A DNA stretch of 64,000 nt from Planctobacterium sp965279005 (GCA_965279005.1 CBDIHK010000025.1:124001-188000), one strand, 5' to 3'. Positions 46,156 to 55,002 are shown, counted from the stretch's first letter. The notes: a model not told the origin generated them from the letters alone. Numbers and translations: made by a program.

Positions 46156-46410
46156 ATGATTATTACAGGAACCGACCTTAGAAGAATGCGTTTAAAAGCT
46201 AAGAAAACTACAGTTCAAATGGCAGAGTTTGCTAGTGTGAAAACCCGTAAAACCTATGAAAACTGGGAGAAGAACATAGGTTCCCCCAGCATGAACCAAT
46301 TCCTAGCAATGGCTACAGCTTGTGGTTTCCAGCCAGCAGAATTAATCAAAATGTACGTCGAACGCACCGACGTCGACCAAGAGATCGACTTAATGTCTGC
46401 CGCTGTTTAG
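46156..46410 (+). CDS. Small HTH_3 (Cro/CI-like) regulator
   Basis: An 84-residue protein with a Cro/CI-type helix-turn-helix (LRRMRLKAKKTTVQMAEFAS, then KTRKTYENWEKNIG) and an acidic C-terminal tail. The ATG has only a weak TAGG nearby. It diverges from the HTH gene at 45900. A hairpin at 46428-46447 follows the stop by 18 bases. Likely regulator of the palindromes in this cluster. Confidence 0.7.
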   Translation: MIITGTDLRRMRLKAKKTTVQMAEFASVKTRKTYENWEKNIGSPSMNQFLAMATACGFQPAELIKMYVERTDVDQEIDLMSAAV

Positions 46411-46928
46411 TGCTTGCACCTTGGAATGCAGGCTGCCTACAGCCTGCGTCCCTTCCACATGGCACCCGCCACTAGCACGCCACACCCACTACTTCAAGTT
46501 ATGCGCCTTTACGCATAATCACTCCCTTTCTATGCTCTTTTATATTTTAAGGTAAGAGACAGGGCATTACCTATTCCAAATAATTATGGATTTTTAAATC
46601 TCGCCTTTAATTAGTTTTAAATAACTTTCTAGGCCGCGTCCGAAATAGTTATATTGTCTTGGTTTTCAAATATTTATCGTTGAAATGACTGATTTTTACG
46701 ACCAGTTGTCCTGTGGCCATTGTTCAAAGAGGTTAATTAAATTATTGCCCATTTTATCAATATACATAACTCAGTAGTGGGCTAGCTTACACGCCGGCGT
46801 ATTTTGCAGGTTTAAACTAAAGTAGTACAGACTTACCGAGGGGATTGCCTACAATGAAAATGACACGGATTAAGTTCATTGTGTATGTTCCAACTATACT
46901 TTTTCACCCGCCCTTGAGGCGGGTTTTT
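46411..46928. other. Intergenic region with two hairpins
   Basis: About 520 bases with no convincing gene. GCAGGCTG/CAGCCTGC at 46428-46447 forms a perfect 8-bp stem with a CCTA loop but no T tract. A strong terminator lies at 46907-46930. A short + strand frame begins at 46854 and runs through that terminator, so it is unlikely to be coding. Confidence 0.45.
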
Positions 46929-46930
46929 TT
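46907..46930 (+). terminator. Rho-independent terminator
   Basis: CCCGCC/GGCGGG around CTTGA, then TTTTTTT. It points in the + direction. The nearest + gene (46156-46410) is 500 bases away, so it may end a small RNA transcribed from about 46800. Confidence 0.8.
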
Positions 46931-47357
46931 ATGTTTCCAAGGGTACCCTATCGACGGTGAAGCACTCCACAACATTGTCGTCGAAATTTACTAAAGCATG
47001 TGGAATGTGGTCGTTGAATTGGTACACAGTGCCATCTTGCATGCGATATGTTTCATCGAGGTCCCCGTCTTGGATTAATACTGTTGCACCATGGCCCGCA
47101 TTTAATACCAGGAAGTGGGCGGTGGTATCTTCATTGTCCGTGTGGAATTTGGAATTGCCTTTAATCTGGTGGTATATAATGCGTGTCGCTTCTGGGTAGG
47201 CACAGGCTCGCTTAACCAATTCATTAAGCTGTTCGTGGTTTGGAAGCAAGAATCGCTGAAACCACATTGCCTTGGATTGCTGTGCTTCTTGCCGAAGCCC
47301 CACCAGTAGCTCGTCTTTAAGCTGGGATTGCATGGGAAATGATTTTATTAGTGGCAC
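46929..47357 (-). CDS. Small double-stranded beta-helix protein, oxygenase-like
   Basis: A 142-residue protein from GTG 47357, which has the strong site AAGGAGG 9 bases upstream; the frame stays open to an ATG at 47387. The pattern FHTDNEDTTAHFLVLNAG...VYQFNDHIPHALVNFD suggests a double-stranded beta-helix with His-x-Asp and a distal His, as in 2-oxoglutarate/Fe(II) or aspartyl-hydroxylase-like enzymes. The assignment is by pattern and the activity is unproven. Confidence 0.55.
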   Translation of the reverse strand: MPLIKSFPMQSQLKDELLVGLRQEAQQSKAMWFQRFLLPNHEQLNELVKRACAYPEATRIIYHQIKGNSKFHTDNEDTTAHFLVLNAGHGATVLIQDGDLDETYRMQDGTVYQFNDHIPHALVNFDDNVVECFTVDRVPLET

Positions 47358-47686
47358 TTGCCTAGTCCTCCTTGAAGCTACATGCAAATAACTACGCCGA
47401 AGCTCTAAACTTAGCCTTAAGCCTTAATCCCTGCAAGTACAACCGATAAAGACGATTTGCTGAATACAATCTATATCGAGCCGTGGTGAACCTATTGTGC
47501 AGTTTGCGCTGTTGGCGGGTTTCGTCGATATTTCATAGAGTTAGCCCCAAACGGTTCACCAGCTCTTTGAAATCAAGCACTTAGAAGATGTATAGGGATG
47601 CAAGGAGCCAGCGTCTAGACCGATACCGCAGCTATTGGCATATAATTGTCTACATGCTGGACGACCGTGCTACGGCATACGCCAAC
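47358..47686. other. Intergenic, nothing recognised
   Basis: About 300 bases between the beta-helix protein and the end of the broken TPR gene. A small CCGT/ACGG hairpin lies near 47668-47677. No gene or RNA is recognised. Confidence 0.3.
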
Positions 47687-47925
47687 CTATTCGGCTCCTT
47701 TATCACTCTTAGGTAATCTATCCAACCATCCCTGTACCTGCTTCATTTTACGTTGCGCTCCAATTTCTCTGAACAGCGCCATGCTTTGTTCCAATAATTC
47801 CTTGGCCTTTACTAGGTTATGCCTGTCATATTGCACAATGCCCATGTTGCCGAGGTTATTAGCCATGCCTGCCTTGCTACCTAGTTCTTCATTCAAGGCC
47901 AGGGCTTGTTGGTACATTTCCAATG

Positions 47926-47935
47926 CCTTGTCTAG
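47926..47935 (+). repeat. Target-site duplication, left copy
   Basis: CCTTGTCTAG directly before the element; an identical copy at 49180-49189 lies directly after it. Confidence 0.9.
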
Positions 47936-49179
47936 CACGGCGAGAGCATGAGTGCTTAGTTTTTAACCAGAGTATTGCAGCCCGCTAAAAACACCGCTTC
48001 CAGGTAACTTTCTTCCATCAATGCCATGCGCTGTTTTCTGCGAACACTGGCCTTTCTGCTTTTATCTGCCTTAATCATGTTTTTTGCAATGTGTCTAAGT
48101 CGAGCCAGGTTTTCAGCACCATTACCTCTGAATATCTGGCAATCATCTTCTTTCATGGCAGTGTCTAAGACCCAGTGCAGGCTTGCCTCTATGCCCCAGT
48201 GGCTCCTTACTGCTTTGGCAAACTGGTCTGTGCTCAGTGTCGCGGAGCTGATGTAGTAACGATATTCCAGTGAAGGTTTCTCATCATCGTACTGATACCT
48301 GACAGCCATACCTATGCTCTTTAACCCTGTCCATTGAGGAAAAGTCTTCGCTAATTCAGAAGCGTCCAGAACATGATATTCCCTGGCCTCAATACGGCCA
48401 TGTCCCTTTTCTATGTTGAATGATTCAGTATCGATACCGCTAAAAGCCAACTTTATTGCATCATAGAGTTTCTTTTGGTTGCCTTTGACTGCCAAAAGAT
48501 AATCAGCGCCTTTGTTCACAATGGTATTCGCTATCGCTTTTTGACAGCCCATGGCATCAATCGTGATAAGACAGCCTTTAATATCCAGTAAATTCAGTAA
48601 TTCAGGAATGGCGGTAATTTCATTGGATTTACTGTCCGTCTTTATTTGCCCCATAACAACACCATTGGCTGTAGCAAACGCACTGACCATATGAATGGCT
48701 GACTGACGGTCTTCCCGGTTGTAAGAGCTACGTAGTGTTTTACCGTCTATGGCAACCACTTCACCATCGGTCAGGGAATGAACCTTCTGCATCCAACTGA
48801 TAAAACTGCTTTGTAACTGTTCCGGTTCGATACTGGAAATGATACGTGCAATAGTGTCATGGACGGGCAACCCATCTTTGAATAAACCTAATCCCTGCAA
48901 CCAGTTAAGTCTGGCATGACCAAAGTCCTCAATGTCTTCCCAGCCTTCGCACCCGGTGATAACACCGCAAACAGATAAGAACAATACATCGTACAAAGGA
49001 TAAGTGACTTTGGCTGACTGGCGGGGATCGGTGACATCAGAAAAGTGTTCAGCGAAAACATCAATACTCATTAAGCTGGCTCCCAAAAGGGAGTATAAGA
49101 TCACAATGGGCTGTGCAGATCCAGGAACGAAAAGGTAAATCAGTTCAACTGGTTAAATAATGTTCGCGATCTTGCCGTG
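47936..49179 (-). mobile_element. ISAs1-family insertion sequence, 1244 bp
   Basis: The borders are set by the identical 10-bp flanks CCTTGTCTAG. The two ends begin CACGGCGAGA and, on the other strand, CACGGCAAGA, and both contain TTTAACCAG about 25 bases in. They frame a single full-length transposase gene. The size and 8-10-bp duplications fit ISAs1. Confidence 0.9.
47956..49071 (-). CDS. ISAs1-family DDE transposase
   Basis: A 371-residue transposase, full length for the family. The opening FAEHFSDVTDPRQSAKVTYPL and the DDE-site segments AIDGKTLR and TIDAMGCQK identify it. The closing regions, HWGIEASLHWVLD and RRKQRMALMEE, are also characteristic. ATG 49071 with GGGAG 9 bases upstream is preferred to 49104. 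No frameshift is seen, so the element may be active. Confidence 0.95.
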   Translation of the reverse strand: MSIDVFAEHFSDVTDPRQSAKVTYPLYDVLFLSVCGVITGCEGWEDIEDFGHARLNWLQGLGLFKDGLPVHDTIARIISSIEPEQLQSSFISWMQKVHSLTDGEVVAIDGKTLRSSYNREDRQSAIHMVSAFATANGVVMGQIKTDSKSNEITAIPELLNLLDIKGCLITIDAMGCQKAIANTIVNKGADYLLAVKGNQKKLYDAIKLAFSGIDTESFNIEKGHGRIEAREYHVLDASELAKTFPQWTGLKSIGMAVRYQYDDEKPSLEYRYYISSATLSTDQFAKAVRSHWGIEASLHWVLDTAMKEDDCQIFRGNGAENLARLRHIAKNMIKADKSRKASVRRKQRMALMEESYLEAVFLAGCNTLVKN

Positions 49180-49189
49180 CCTTGTCTAG
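49180..49189 (+). repeat. Target-site duplication, right copy
   Basis: CCTTGTCTAG directly after the element, identical to 47926-47935. Confidence 0.9.
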
Positions 49190-50351
49190 CTCGTCGAGGG
49201 CTCTGTACACATTGCCCATATTGCCGATATTAGCGGCCATGCCTTCCTTTCTCCCTATATCTTCATTCAAAGCCAAGGCTTGTTGGTACACTTCCAATGC
49301 CTTGCCCAGCTCGTCGCGATCCCGGTGCACAATGCCCATATTACCGAAGTTGCTGGCCATGCCTGCCTTGCTTCCCAGCGCTTCATTCAAGGCCAGGGCT
49401 TTTTGGTGCATTTCCAATGCCTTGTCCAGGTCACCACGAATCTGGTGCACGATTCCCATGTTGCCAAGGGCGGCTGCAATGGCTTGTTTATGCTGATTTT
49501 GTTCACCTAACTCCAATACCCGGCCATAGGCCTCGAGGGCTTTGTCAAGTTGCCCCAGCCTGTCATATAAATGCCCTGCCTGGTTCCAGGCGACCATAGA
49601 AACTGGGTTAAGTTGTGCCGCCCTTACATAGTCTGCCAGCGCCGCATGGGTGTCTGTGGCAAAGGACAATGCACCGCGCTGTTCGTGCCACCGCGCCTGC
49701 TGTTCGATTGCATCCTGGTTGGCGTCAATTTGTTTGGTAAGCAAGGCTTTGGCCTTGGTGGTATCCCCAGTCGCAATAATGTCTTGCAAGGCTTGCCCAA
49801 CAGCATCAGCAGGTAAGGTTTCATTTTGCTTTGCTGCAACCAATTCATTGATGGTCTCAGTCAAAGAACGGATAAGGGATTCTTTTTCTACCAGGCTAAG
49901 TTGCTGGTTTTCCAATTGCTTTGTGAGGGCTGCAATGGCTTGTTGTGCCGTCTCATCCATTTTATTGATGTTCACGGTCGCATTTTCGCCGGTGACCAAT
50001 ACGCCTTGGGCAGTATCCTTGACGGTCTGGTTGATGGCAGGGCTTGGTTTTGAAGATAGGTTGATAACGAGGACACCTAGCAAGCCAATAAGTGCAACGG
50101 CAATGCCGGTTTTCCAGTGCGCCTTTGCCGTAAGCTTCGCGGCTGCCAATGCCCCCTGGCTCTGGATTGTTGCCGCTTTTACACCGACGCGGTTGTCTGG
50201 CTTTTCGTCCATGGTTGGGATCCCTTTGCGTTAGCCTTGACTATTACCTTCGATACTGCCCGAAAATTATTAACCATTCAATCCTAACCACAAGCGGCCA
50301 GGGGAATGCCGGTTTAAACCGGGATTTGAAAAAGTCACGGCTTTAGCCTAC

Positions 50352-51623
50352 CTATTCGGTTACATCGACGCCCTTGGGTACGCTATCCAACCATCCTTGA
50401 ACCAGCTCTATTTGCCGTTGGGCGCCAATTTCTTTGAAAAGCACCAAACTTTGTTCCCATAGTGCCTTGGCATTTACTAGATCATCTCTTTGATAGTGCA
50501 CATTGCCAATATTGCCGAGGCTGTAGGCCATGCCTTCGGTGCGCCCTATTTCTTCATGCAATGCCAGCGCTTGCTGGTACATTTCCAGTGCCTTGTCAAG
50601 GTCACCACGAACCCGGTGCACATTGCCGATATTACCGAGGTTGTTAGCCATGCCTTCCTTGCGCCCTAGCCTTTCATTCAGTACCAAGGCTTGTTGGTGC
50701 ATTGCCAGCGCCTTGTCAAGGTCGCCGCGATCCACGTATACAATGCCTATATTGTCGAAGTTGTTGGCCATCCCTCCTTTGTTTCCCAGTTTTTCAGTCA
50801 AGTTAAGGGACTGTTGTTGCATCTCCAATGCTTTGTCCAGGTCGCCAAGAATATGGTAAACAATGCCTATATTGGCAAGGGCTGCTGCAACGGCGTGTAT
50901 GTACTGGTTTTGTTTACCTAACTCTAATACTCGGCTATAGCATTCTAGCGCCTTGTCAAGTTGACCCAGCCTTCTATACAATTGCCCGGATCTGTTCCAA
51001 GCATTCATTGAACCTGGGTTGAGTTGGGTCGCCCGTACATAGTCTGCCAGCGCCGCATGGGTGTCAGTTGCAAAAGACAAGGCACCGCGCTGTTCGTGCC
51101 ACCGCGCCTGCTGTTCGATTGCATCCTGGTTGGCGTCAATTTGTTTGGTAAGCAAGGCTTTGGCTTTGGTGGTATCCCCATTCGCAATAATGTCTTGCAA
51201 GGCTTGCTCAACGGCGGCAGTGGGCAAAGTTTCTTCTTGCTTGGCTTTCACCAATTCATTGATGGTCTCGGTCAAAGAACGGATAAGGGATTCTTTTTCT
51301 ACCAGGCTAAGTTGCTGGTTTTCTAATTGCTTTGTGAGGGCTGCAATGGCCTGTTGTGCCGTCTCATCCATTTTATTGATGTTCACGGTCGCATTGTCGC
51401 CGGTGACCAACACACCTTGGGCAGTATCCTTGACGGTCTGGTTGATGGATGGGGTTGGATTAGAGATCAAGCTGTTGACGAGGATCCCAAGCAAGCCAAT
51501 GAGTGCAACGGCAATGCCGGTTTTCCAGTGCGCCTTTGCAGTAAGCTTCGCGGCTGCCAATGCTCCCTGGCTTTGGATTGTTGCCGCTTTTACACCGACG
51601 CGGTTGTCTGGCTTTTCGTCCAT
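50352..51623 (-). CDS. Membrane-anchored TPR protein, intact paralogue
   Basis: A 423-residue protein (starting MDEKPDNRVG; AAAGGGAG lies upstream). It has one membrane helix near residues 35-55, then GVLVTGDNATVNI, a coiled coil of about residues 75-145, and about six tetratricopeptide repeats (units such as LDKALEMQQQSLNLTEKLGNKGGMANN, given only in outline). TPR arrays bind partner proteins; no enzyme domain is present. The first 200 residues are nearly identical to the broken neighbour. The function is unknown. Confidence 0.85.
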   Translation of the reverse strand: MDEKPDNRVGVKAATIQSQGALAAAKLTAKAHWKTGIAVALIGLLGILVNSLISNPTPSINQTVKDTAQGVLVTGDNATVNINKMDETAQQAIAALTKQLENQQLSLVEKESLIRSLTETINELVKAKQEETLPTAAVEQALQDIIANGDTTKAKALLTKQIDANQDAIEQQARWHEQRGALSFATDTHAALADYVRATQLNPGSMNAWNRSGQLYRRLGQLDKALECYSRVLELGKQNQYIHAVAAALANIGIVYHILGDLDKALEMQQQSLNLTEKLGNKGGMANNFDNIGIVYVDRGDLDKALAMHQQALVLNERLGRKEGMANNLGNIGNVHRVRGDLDKALEMYQQALALHEEIGRTEGMAYSLGNIGNVHYQRDDLVNAKALWEQSLVLFKEIGAQRQIELVQGWLDSVPKGVDVTE

Positions 51624-51680
51624 GGTTGGGCTCCCTTTGCGTTGGCCTTGCATAGTACCCTTGATACTGCCTGAAATTAA

Positions 51681-51941
51681 TTGCCCGTGCAAAAGAATGC
51701 GCGAGATAGCGCAACAAATTGGATAGCCCATACGTTGACAACAATCCAAGATCATTTTGAAAAGGCAAAGCTAGCCGCACGGAAAGAGCTTGGATTTAAA
51801 TCCTTAGTAGAAATGGATACCACTTCCCAGGTTATAAATACTAAAGGATCGTCTGATTTTGATGGCACACGACTGGAGGCATTAACGATTCAGGAAACAA
51901 TAATCAAAAAGGCCACGTTTACTTTAGAAAAACTAAGGTAA
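51681..51941 (+). CDS. Doubtful small frame upstream of the TPR genes
   Basis: An 86-codon frame (NWIAHTLTTIQDHFEKAKLA...) with balanced composition but no recognised family and no clear ribosome-binding site. It may be a small gene or chance. Confidence 0.25.
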   Translation: MPVQKNARDSATNWIAHTLTTIQDHFEKAKLAARKELGFKSLVEMDTTSQVINTKGSSDFDGTRLEALTIQETIIKKATFTLEKLR

Positions 51942-51976
51942 ACCAATCATTGAACCAGCAGTGTCCCATCGGCTGA

Positions 51977-52003
51977 GCTATACAGTGTTCTTCACTGTAT
52001 AGC
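51977..52003. repeat. Perfect 11-bp inverted repeat
   Basis: GCTATACAGTG and CACTGTATAGC around TTCTT. The minus strand beyond it reads AGCTCAGCC...GGTTCAAT, loosely like D- and T-arm parts of a decayed tRNA. Confidence 0.55.
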
Positions 52004-52042
52004 TGTATATTTCCCAAAACATTCCCACGGCCTATAAACGAG

Positions 52043-52068
52043 AAAGGCCTGCAATGATGCAGGCCTTT
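52043..52068 (-). terminator. Terminator of tRNA-Ser
   Basis: AAAGGCCTGCA/TGCAGGCCTTT, an 11-bp stem with an ATGA loop, lies 6 bases beyond the tRNA 3' end. On the minus strand it is followed by TCTCGTTT. Confidence 0.8.
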
Positions 52069-52073
52069 GAATA

Positions 52074-52165
52074 TGGCGGAGAGGGAGGGATTCGAACCCC
52101 CGGTAGGGATGAACCTACGCCTGATTTCAAGTCAGGTGCATTAAACCGAGCTCTGCCACCTCTCC
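52074..52165 (-). tRNA. tRNA-Ser (UGA)
   Basis: A 92-base class II tRNA on the minus strand. Acceptor stem GGAGAGG/CCTCTCC, anticodon TGA within CTTGAAA, a long variable arm (CGTAGG...CCTACC), T arm GGGGTTCGAATCCC, and encoded CCA. Confidence 0.95.
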
Positions 52166-52177
52166 TAAGTGGGGCGC

Positions 52178-52206
52178 ATGATAATAGTGATATTCGGGCT
52201 TGTAAA
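52178..52206 (-). promoter_or_regulatory. Promoter of tRNA-Ser
   Basis: On the minus strand TTTACA (52206-52201) and TATCAT (52183-52178) are 17 bases apart, followed by a GC-rich discriminator (GCGCCCC). Confidence 0.7.
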
Positions 52207-52466
52207 GATTTAATTTTTATTACATTGTTCGATTGCTAGTTCTTTGAGCAATTTGGTTTCTCTCTAGCCACAAAAGCTACACTTTGCCTGATGTTTGGTC
52301 AAAGTCAGGTAAGGTAGGCAACATTCCATTATCAGGTTAGTTATGGCTCCACTTAAAGTTCTCATCGCCAAGTTGGCAATAAAGGCCGTCAACAGTCTAG
52401 TTAGCCGGTAAAAAAAGCCTTTAGGAGGTATCAATTTCCACAGACTATTATGTTAAATAAAAAAGG

Positions 52467-52703
52467 ATGACAAAGGTACATTTTTGCGTTACGGTTATAT
52501 TTATTACCGTTCTCGAGGGCGTGGAAATGTTAGTTGCATCAAACACAACAGTTTCAAGGCAGGCGCAGGATGGCGTTGCAAACATTACTGAGCAGGAAAG
52601 CACTTATGTTTACGAGCGAACCACTGAATCCTATATAGGGCTCGGGATCGCTGTTGTCATACTTTTATTTTGTGTTTACAAGATGTTCCGGCAAGGTCGA
52701 TAG
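52467..52703 (+). CDS. Small membrane protein, unknown
   Basis: Up to 78 residues, with a C-terminal membrane segment (IGLGIAVVILLFCVYKMF). Two starts are possible: ATG 52467 (adjacent to AAAAAGG, spacing too short) or ATG 52527 with GAGGG 7 bases upstream. No family. Confidence 0.45.
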   Translation: MTKVHFCVTVIFITVLEGVEMLVASNTTVSRQAQDGVANITEQESTYVYERTTESYIGLGIAVVILLFCVYKMFRQGR

Positions 52704-52829
52704 CCAAGCTGTTGTATCCAAGACTTTAAGTGTGGGTAGGCCAAATTGGCAGGGCGTATTGTTAACGCTTGAATTTATGTCCGTTTTTGTGGGAACTCAA
52801 CCCACCCAAGATGCTGCCAAAGCAGTAGC

Positions 52830-52925
52830 CTAGTTTTTCGGCATATCGCGCCAATTTGACCCTGCCAATAAGCCTAGGATAAAGAAAATCGCCGCGATAA
52901 TGCCCCATACAGCAAAATTAAACAT
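52830..52925 (-). CDS. 31-residue membrane microprotein
   Basis: A very short frame with a textbook ribosome-binding site: GGAGG, then 5 bases, then ATG. The product begins MFNFAVWGIIAAIFFILGLL and ends WRDMPKN: one membrane helix with a short charged tail. The strong start signal and clean hydrophobic stretch favour a real microprotein. Confidence 0.6.
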   Translation of the reverse strand: MFNFAVWGIIAAIFFILGLLAGSNWRDMPKN

Positions 52926-53513
52926 ATGTGCCTCCAATAGTAGAATATCTATTTTTCCCAATGAGCTGCCGTAGCTTTACAAGCCATATTTTCTAACAGC
53001 CAGCGCCCTGCTCTTGGAACTATTCCTTGATGATTATTTAACCTGAGCAAAAGCCGTCCTAAACAGCTACCGAATTATAAATCCGTTTATTGCTTTAGGC
53101 CGTCCCGCAGGCATATGTTGTTCCGCGGTAACTAACGCAAATCGAATGTTGCTTTTAGCCAATGAGGATGCCCAACAAGTCGATGCCGGCAACCCGCTAT
53201 CATCTGGATCCGATCAGCTACTGTCAGCTTGAACAAAACTGATAACCTAAAACCTATGCCAACCAGTTTCCCAGTGGTATTGCATATAAACAACTTACCT
53301 ACACGACGTTGATCTGGTTCAGAATAGTGATTAACCATTGCTTAGCAGTCTACAGAGTGCCACCGGACAATGGCAGATGAAAAGATTGCATAATTTTGTA
53401 GGAAATACCCCACTTAAAACCTAAGATTAATCTCAAAAAACAAGAATTGAGCAATCATTCCAGGTAGCATAATTTAAGGCATCAAAGAATAAATCAGGTA
53501 TAGAAGGCCTTTT
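52926..53513. other. Intergenic, nothing well supported
   Basis: About 590 bases. A 68-codon minus-strand frame (53132-53338) has no ribosome-binding site and no recognised family. No RNA is seen. Confidence 0.3.
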
Positions 53514-54183
53514 ATGGAATTACCGAGTGAAAAGTATGACGGAAAGTTACATACACTAAAATTGCTAAGCTACTTCAAACAACACCCCGCAATGGTAGTG
53601 TCGACGGCATACCTGATCCTGAGCCTATTAGGGCTGTTGTATATCGCTAAGTTCTTCGAGCATTTTGATGTTCCGGTTTTGCATTTTATTGATATTGCGG
53701 ACCTGTTTGCGGTTGGCTTTCGGGAGCCAATGGCCTTAGTAATGCTTGCATCAGCCTTGCTACTAGGGATTTTTGTGGATTGGACAACGACTGTTTTTTT
53801 TTAGGCTGAAGCCAAAGATTGCCGGCCTTCCCAACTACATCCGCTTTTTCATTAACCCACTGGTGTATACCCCCAAAACCTCATTCGGTATGACACTCGT
53901 AATGATACCCAGCATCATCATATACATTGCTGGATTTGTTTTTATTTTCGCTGACATGCAAGCGCAACACATCAAGACAAAACAAGAAACTGACTTTTCG
54001 GTCACGTTTGAAGACCAGCGATTTGATGCCTATTTACTCGGTAGTTCTGTAAATTTCTTGTTTGTGTATGACCCGGCCCTGGAAAAAGCACGTGTGTTAA
54101 ATTTGGAAAATGTGAGTTCGTTGGAGCCCATTGTCCCCTTACAAGAAGAAACACCGGAAAAAGAAGCAAGTAACCCTACATAA
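53514..54183 (+). pseudogene. Unknown membrane protein split at a T9 tract
   Basis: Two overlapping frames meet at nine consecutive T (53793-53802 region). Frame one gives 96 residues with two membrane segments, ending ...DWTTTVFF. Frame two resumes as FFFRLKPKIAGLPNYI, then another membrane segment (LVMIPSIIIYIAGFVFIFADM) and a Glu-rich tail. Loss of one T gives one protein of about 222 residues with three membrane segments. It may be a sequencing error, a phase-variable gene or a site of transcriptional slippage. The family is unknown. Confidence 0.65.
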
Positions 54184-54336
54184 GCTAAGGTTAATTGCGC
54201 CGATATTTCGAGCAAGTAACGGAATTTCATAACTATTTACTATTTTAGATGCAATTTTTGTTGAAAAAAAGCGTCAAACACCATACAACTTACCCTGTAA
54301 ATACAACTTAATTTGCAAGCGACGGAGTTTCAAAAC

Positions 54337-55002
54337 ATGCAAGAAAGAACTGTGTATTCCGCTGGCACCGGGGCCTCAGTGTTAGAGACCAACAAGGTAT
54401 TGCGTAATACCTACATGTTGTTGGGTCTAACTTTGATGTTCAGTGCATTGTGTGCGGGCATCGCGATGGCGATGGGCATTAGCCGTATGGCCTCATTAGG
54501 TATGACCATTGGTGCATTTATCACGTTGTTCGTGGTAAACCGCCAAGCAGACAAAGCATCTGGTCTTGCCTGGATTTTTGTGTTCACCGGCCTATTGGGC
54601 GGCTCATTGGGGCCATTGCTCAACAATTTTGTTGGCATGGCCAACGGGCCGCAACTGATCATGCAAGCCTTAGGCGGCACTGCGTTGATCTTCTTCACTT
54701 TGTCTGGCTACGTTTTAACAACTAAAAAGGACTTTTCCTTTTTAGGCGGTTTCTTGATGGTGGGCCTAGTGGTTGCGCTAATTGCGGCAATTGCAAATAT
54801 TTTCTTTGCGATCCCTGCGCTGTCTTTAGCGGTTAGTGCCGTAATCATATTTATTATGTCGGGCCTGATCCTATTCGACACCAGCCGCATCATCCATGGC
54901 GGCGAAACGAATTATATCCGGGCTACTGTTTCCCTATACCTCAATATTTACAATATTTTTGTTAATTTGTTGGTTCTTTTGGGTGTAATGGGCGACGACT
55001 AA
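54337..55002 (+). CDS. yccA: Bax inhibitor-1/YccA family membrane protein
   Basis: A 221-residue protein with seven membrane helices, of the BI-1/YccA family; E. coli YccA interacts with the FtsH protease, and relatives act as calcium-leak channels. Typical segments are SLGMTIGAFITLFVVNRQAD, SGYVLTTKKDFSFLGGFLMVG and the C-terminal FDTSRIIHGGETNYIRATVSLYLNIYNIFVNLL (motif outline). ATG 54337 follows CGGAG; a TTG at 54313 is less likely. In many gammaproteobacteria it stands beside the tus genes, as here. Confidence 0.92.
   Translation: MQERTVYSAGTGASVLETNKVLRNTYMLLGLTLMFSALCAGIAMAMGISRMASLGMTIGAFITLFVVNRQADKASGLAWIFVFTGLLGGSLGPLLNNFVGMANGPQLIMQALGGTALIFFTLSGYVLTTKKDFSFLGGFLMVGLVVALIAAIANIFFAIPALSLAVSAVIIFIMSGLILFDTSRIIHGGETNYIRATVSLYLNIYNIFVNLLVLLGVMGDD

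Larger units (their letters stand above)
47687..50212 (-). pseudogene. TPR membrane protein gene split by an ISAs1-type element
   Basis: The 5' part (50212 to 49180) encodes a membrane anchor (WKTGIAVALIGLLGVLVINL), a Val/Thr-rich strand (GVLVTGENATVNI), a coiled coil and tetratricopeptide repeats. The 3' part (47925 to 47687) continues the repeats and ends in LDRLPKSDKGAE. Removing the element and one copy of its 10-bp target duplication rejoins them in frame to 423 residues, exactly the length of the intact neighbour at 51623. The truncated 5' frame reads a few residues into the element and stops. AAAGGGA precedes the ATG. Confidence 0.92.

Noticed and set aside
43557..46410. Filamentous prophage
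   Set aside because: The small membrane proteins and HTH genes suggested it, but no Zot-like ATPase, replication initiator or coat-protein set is present.
46854..46928. Small coding frame starting ATGAAAATGACACGG
   Set aside because: The frame runs straight through a strong terminator and into the antisense of the next gene, so translation is unlikely.
53132..53338. 68-codon minus-strand frame
   Set aside because: No ribosome-binding site before its start and no recognised family.
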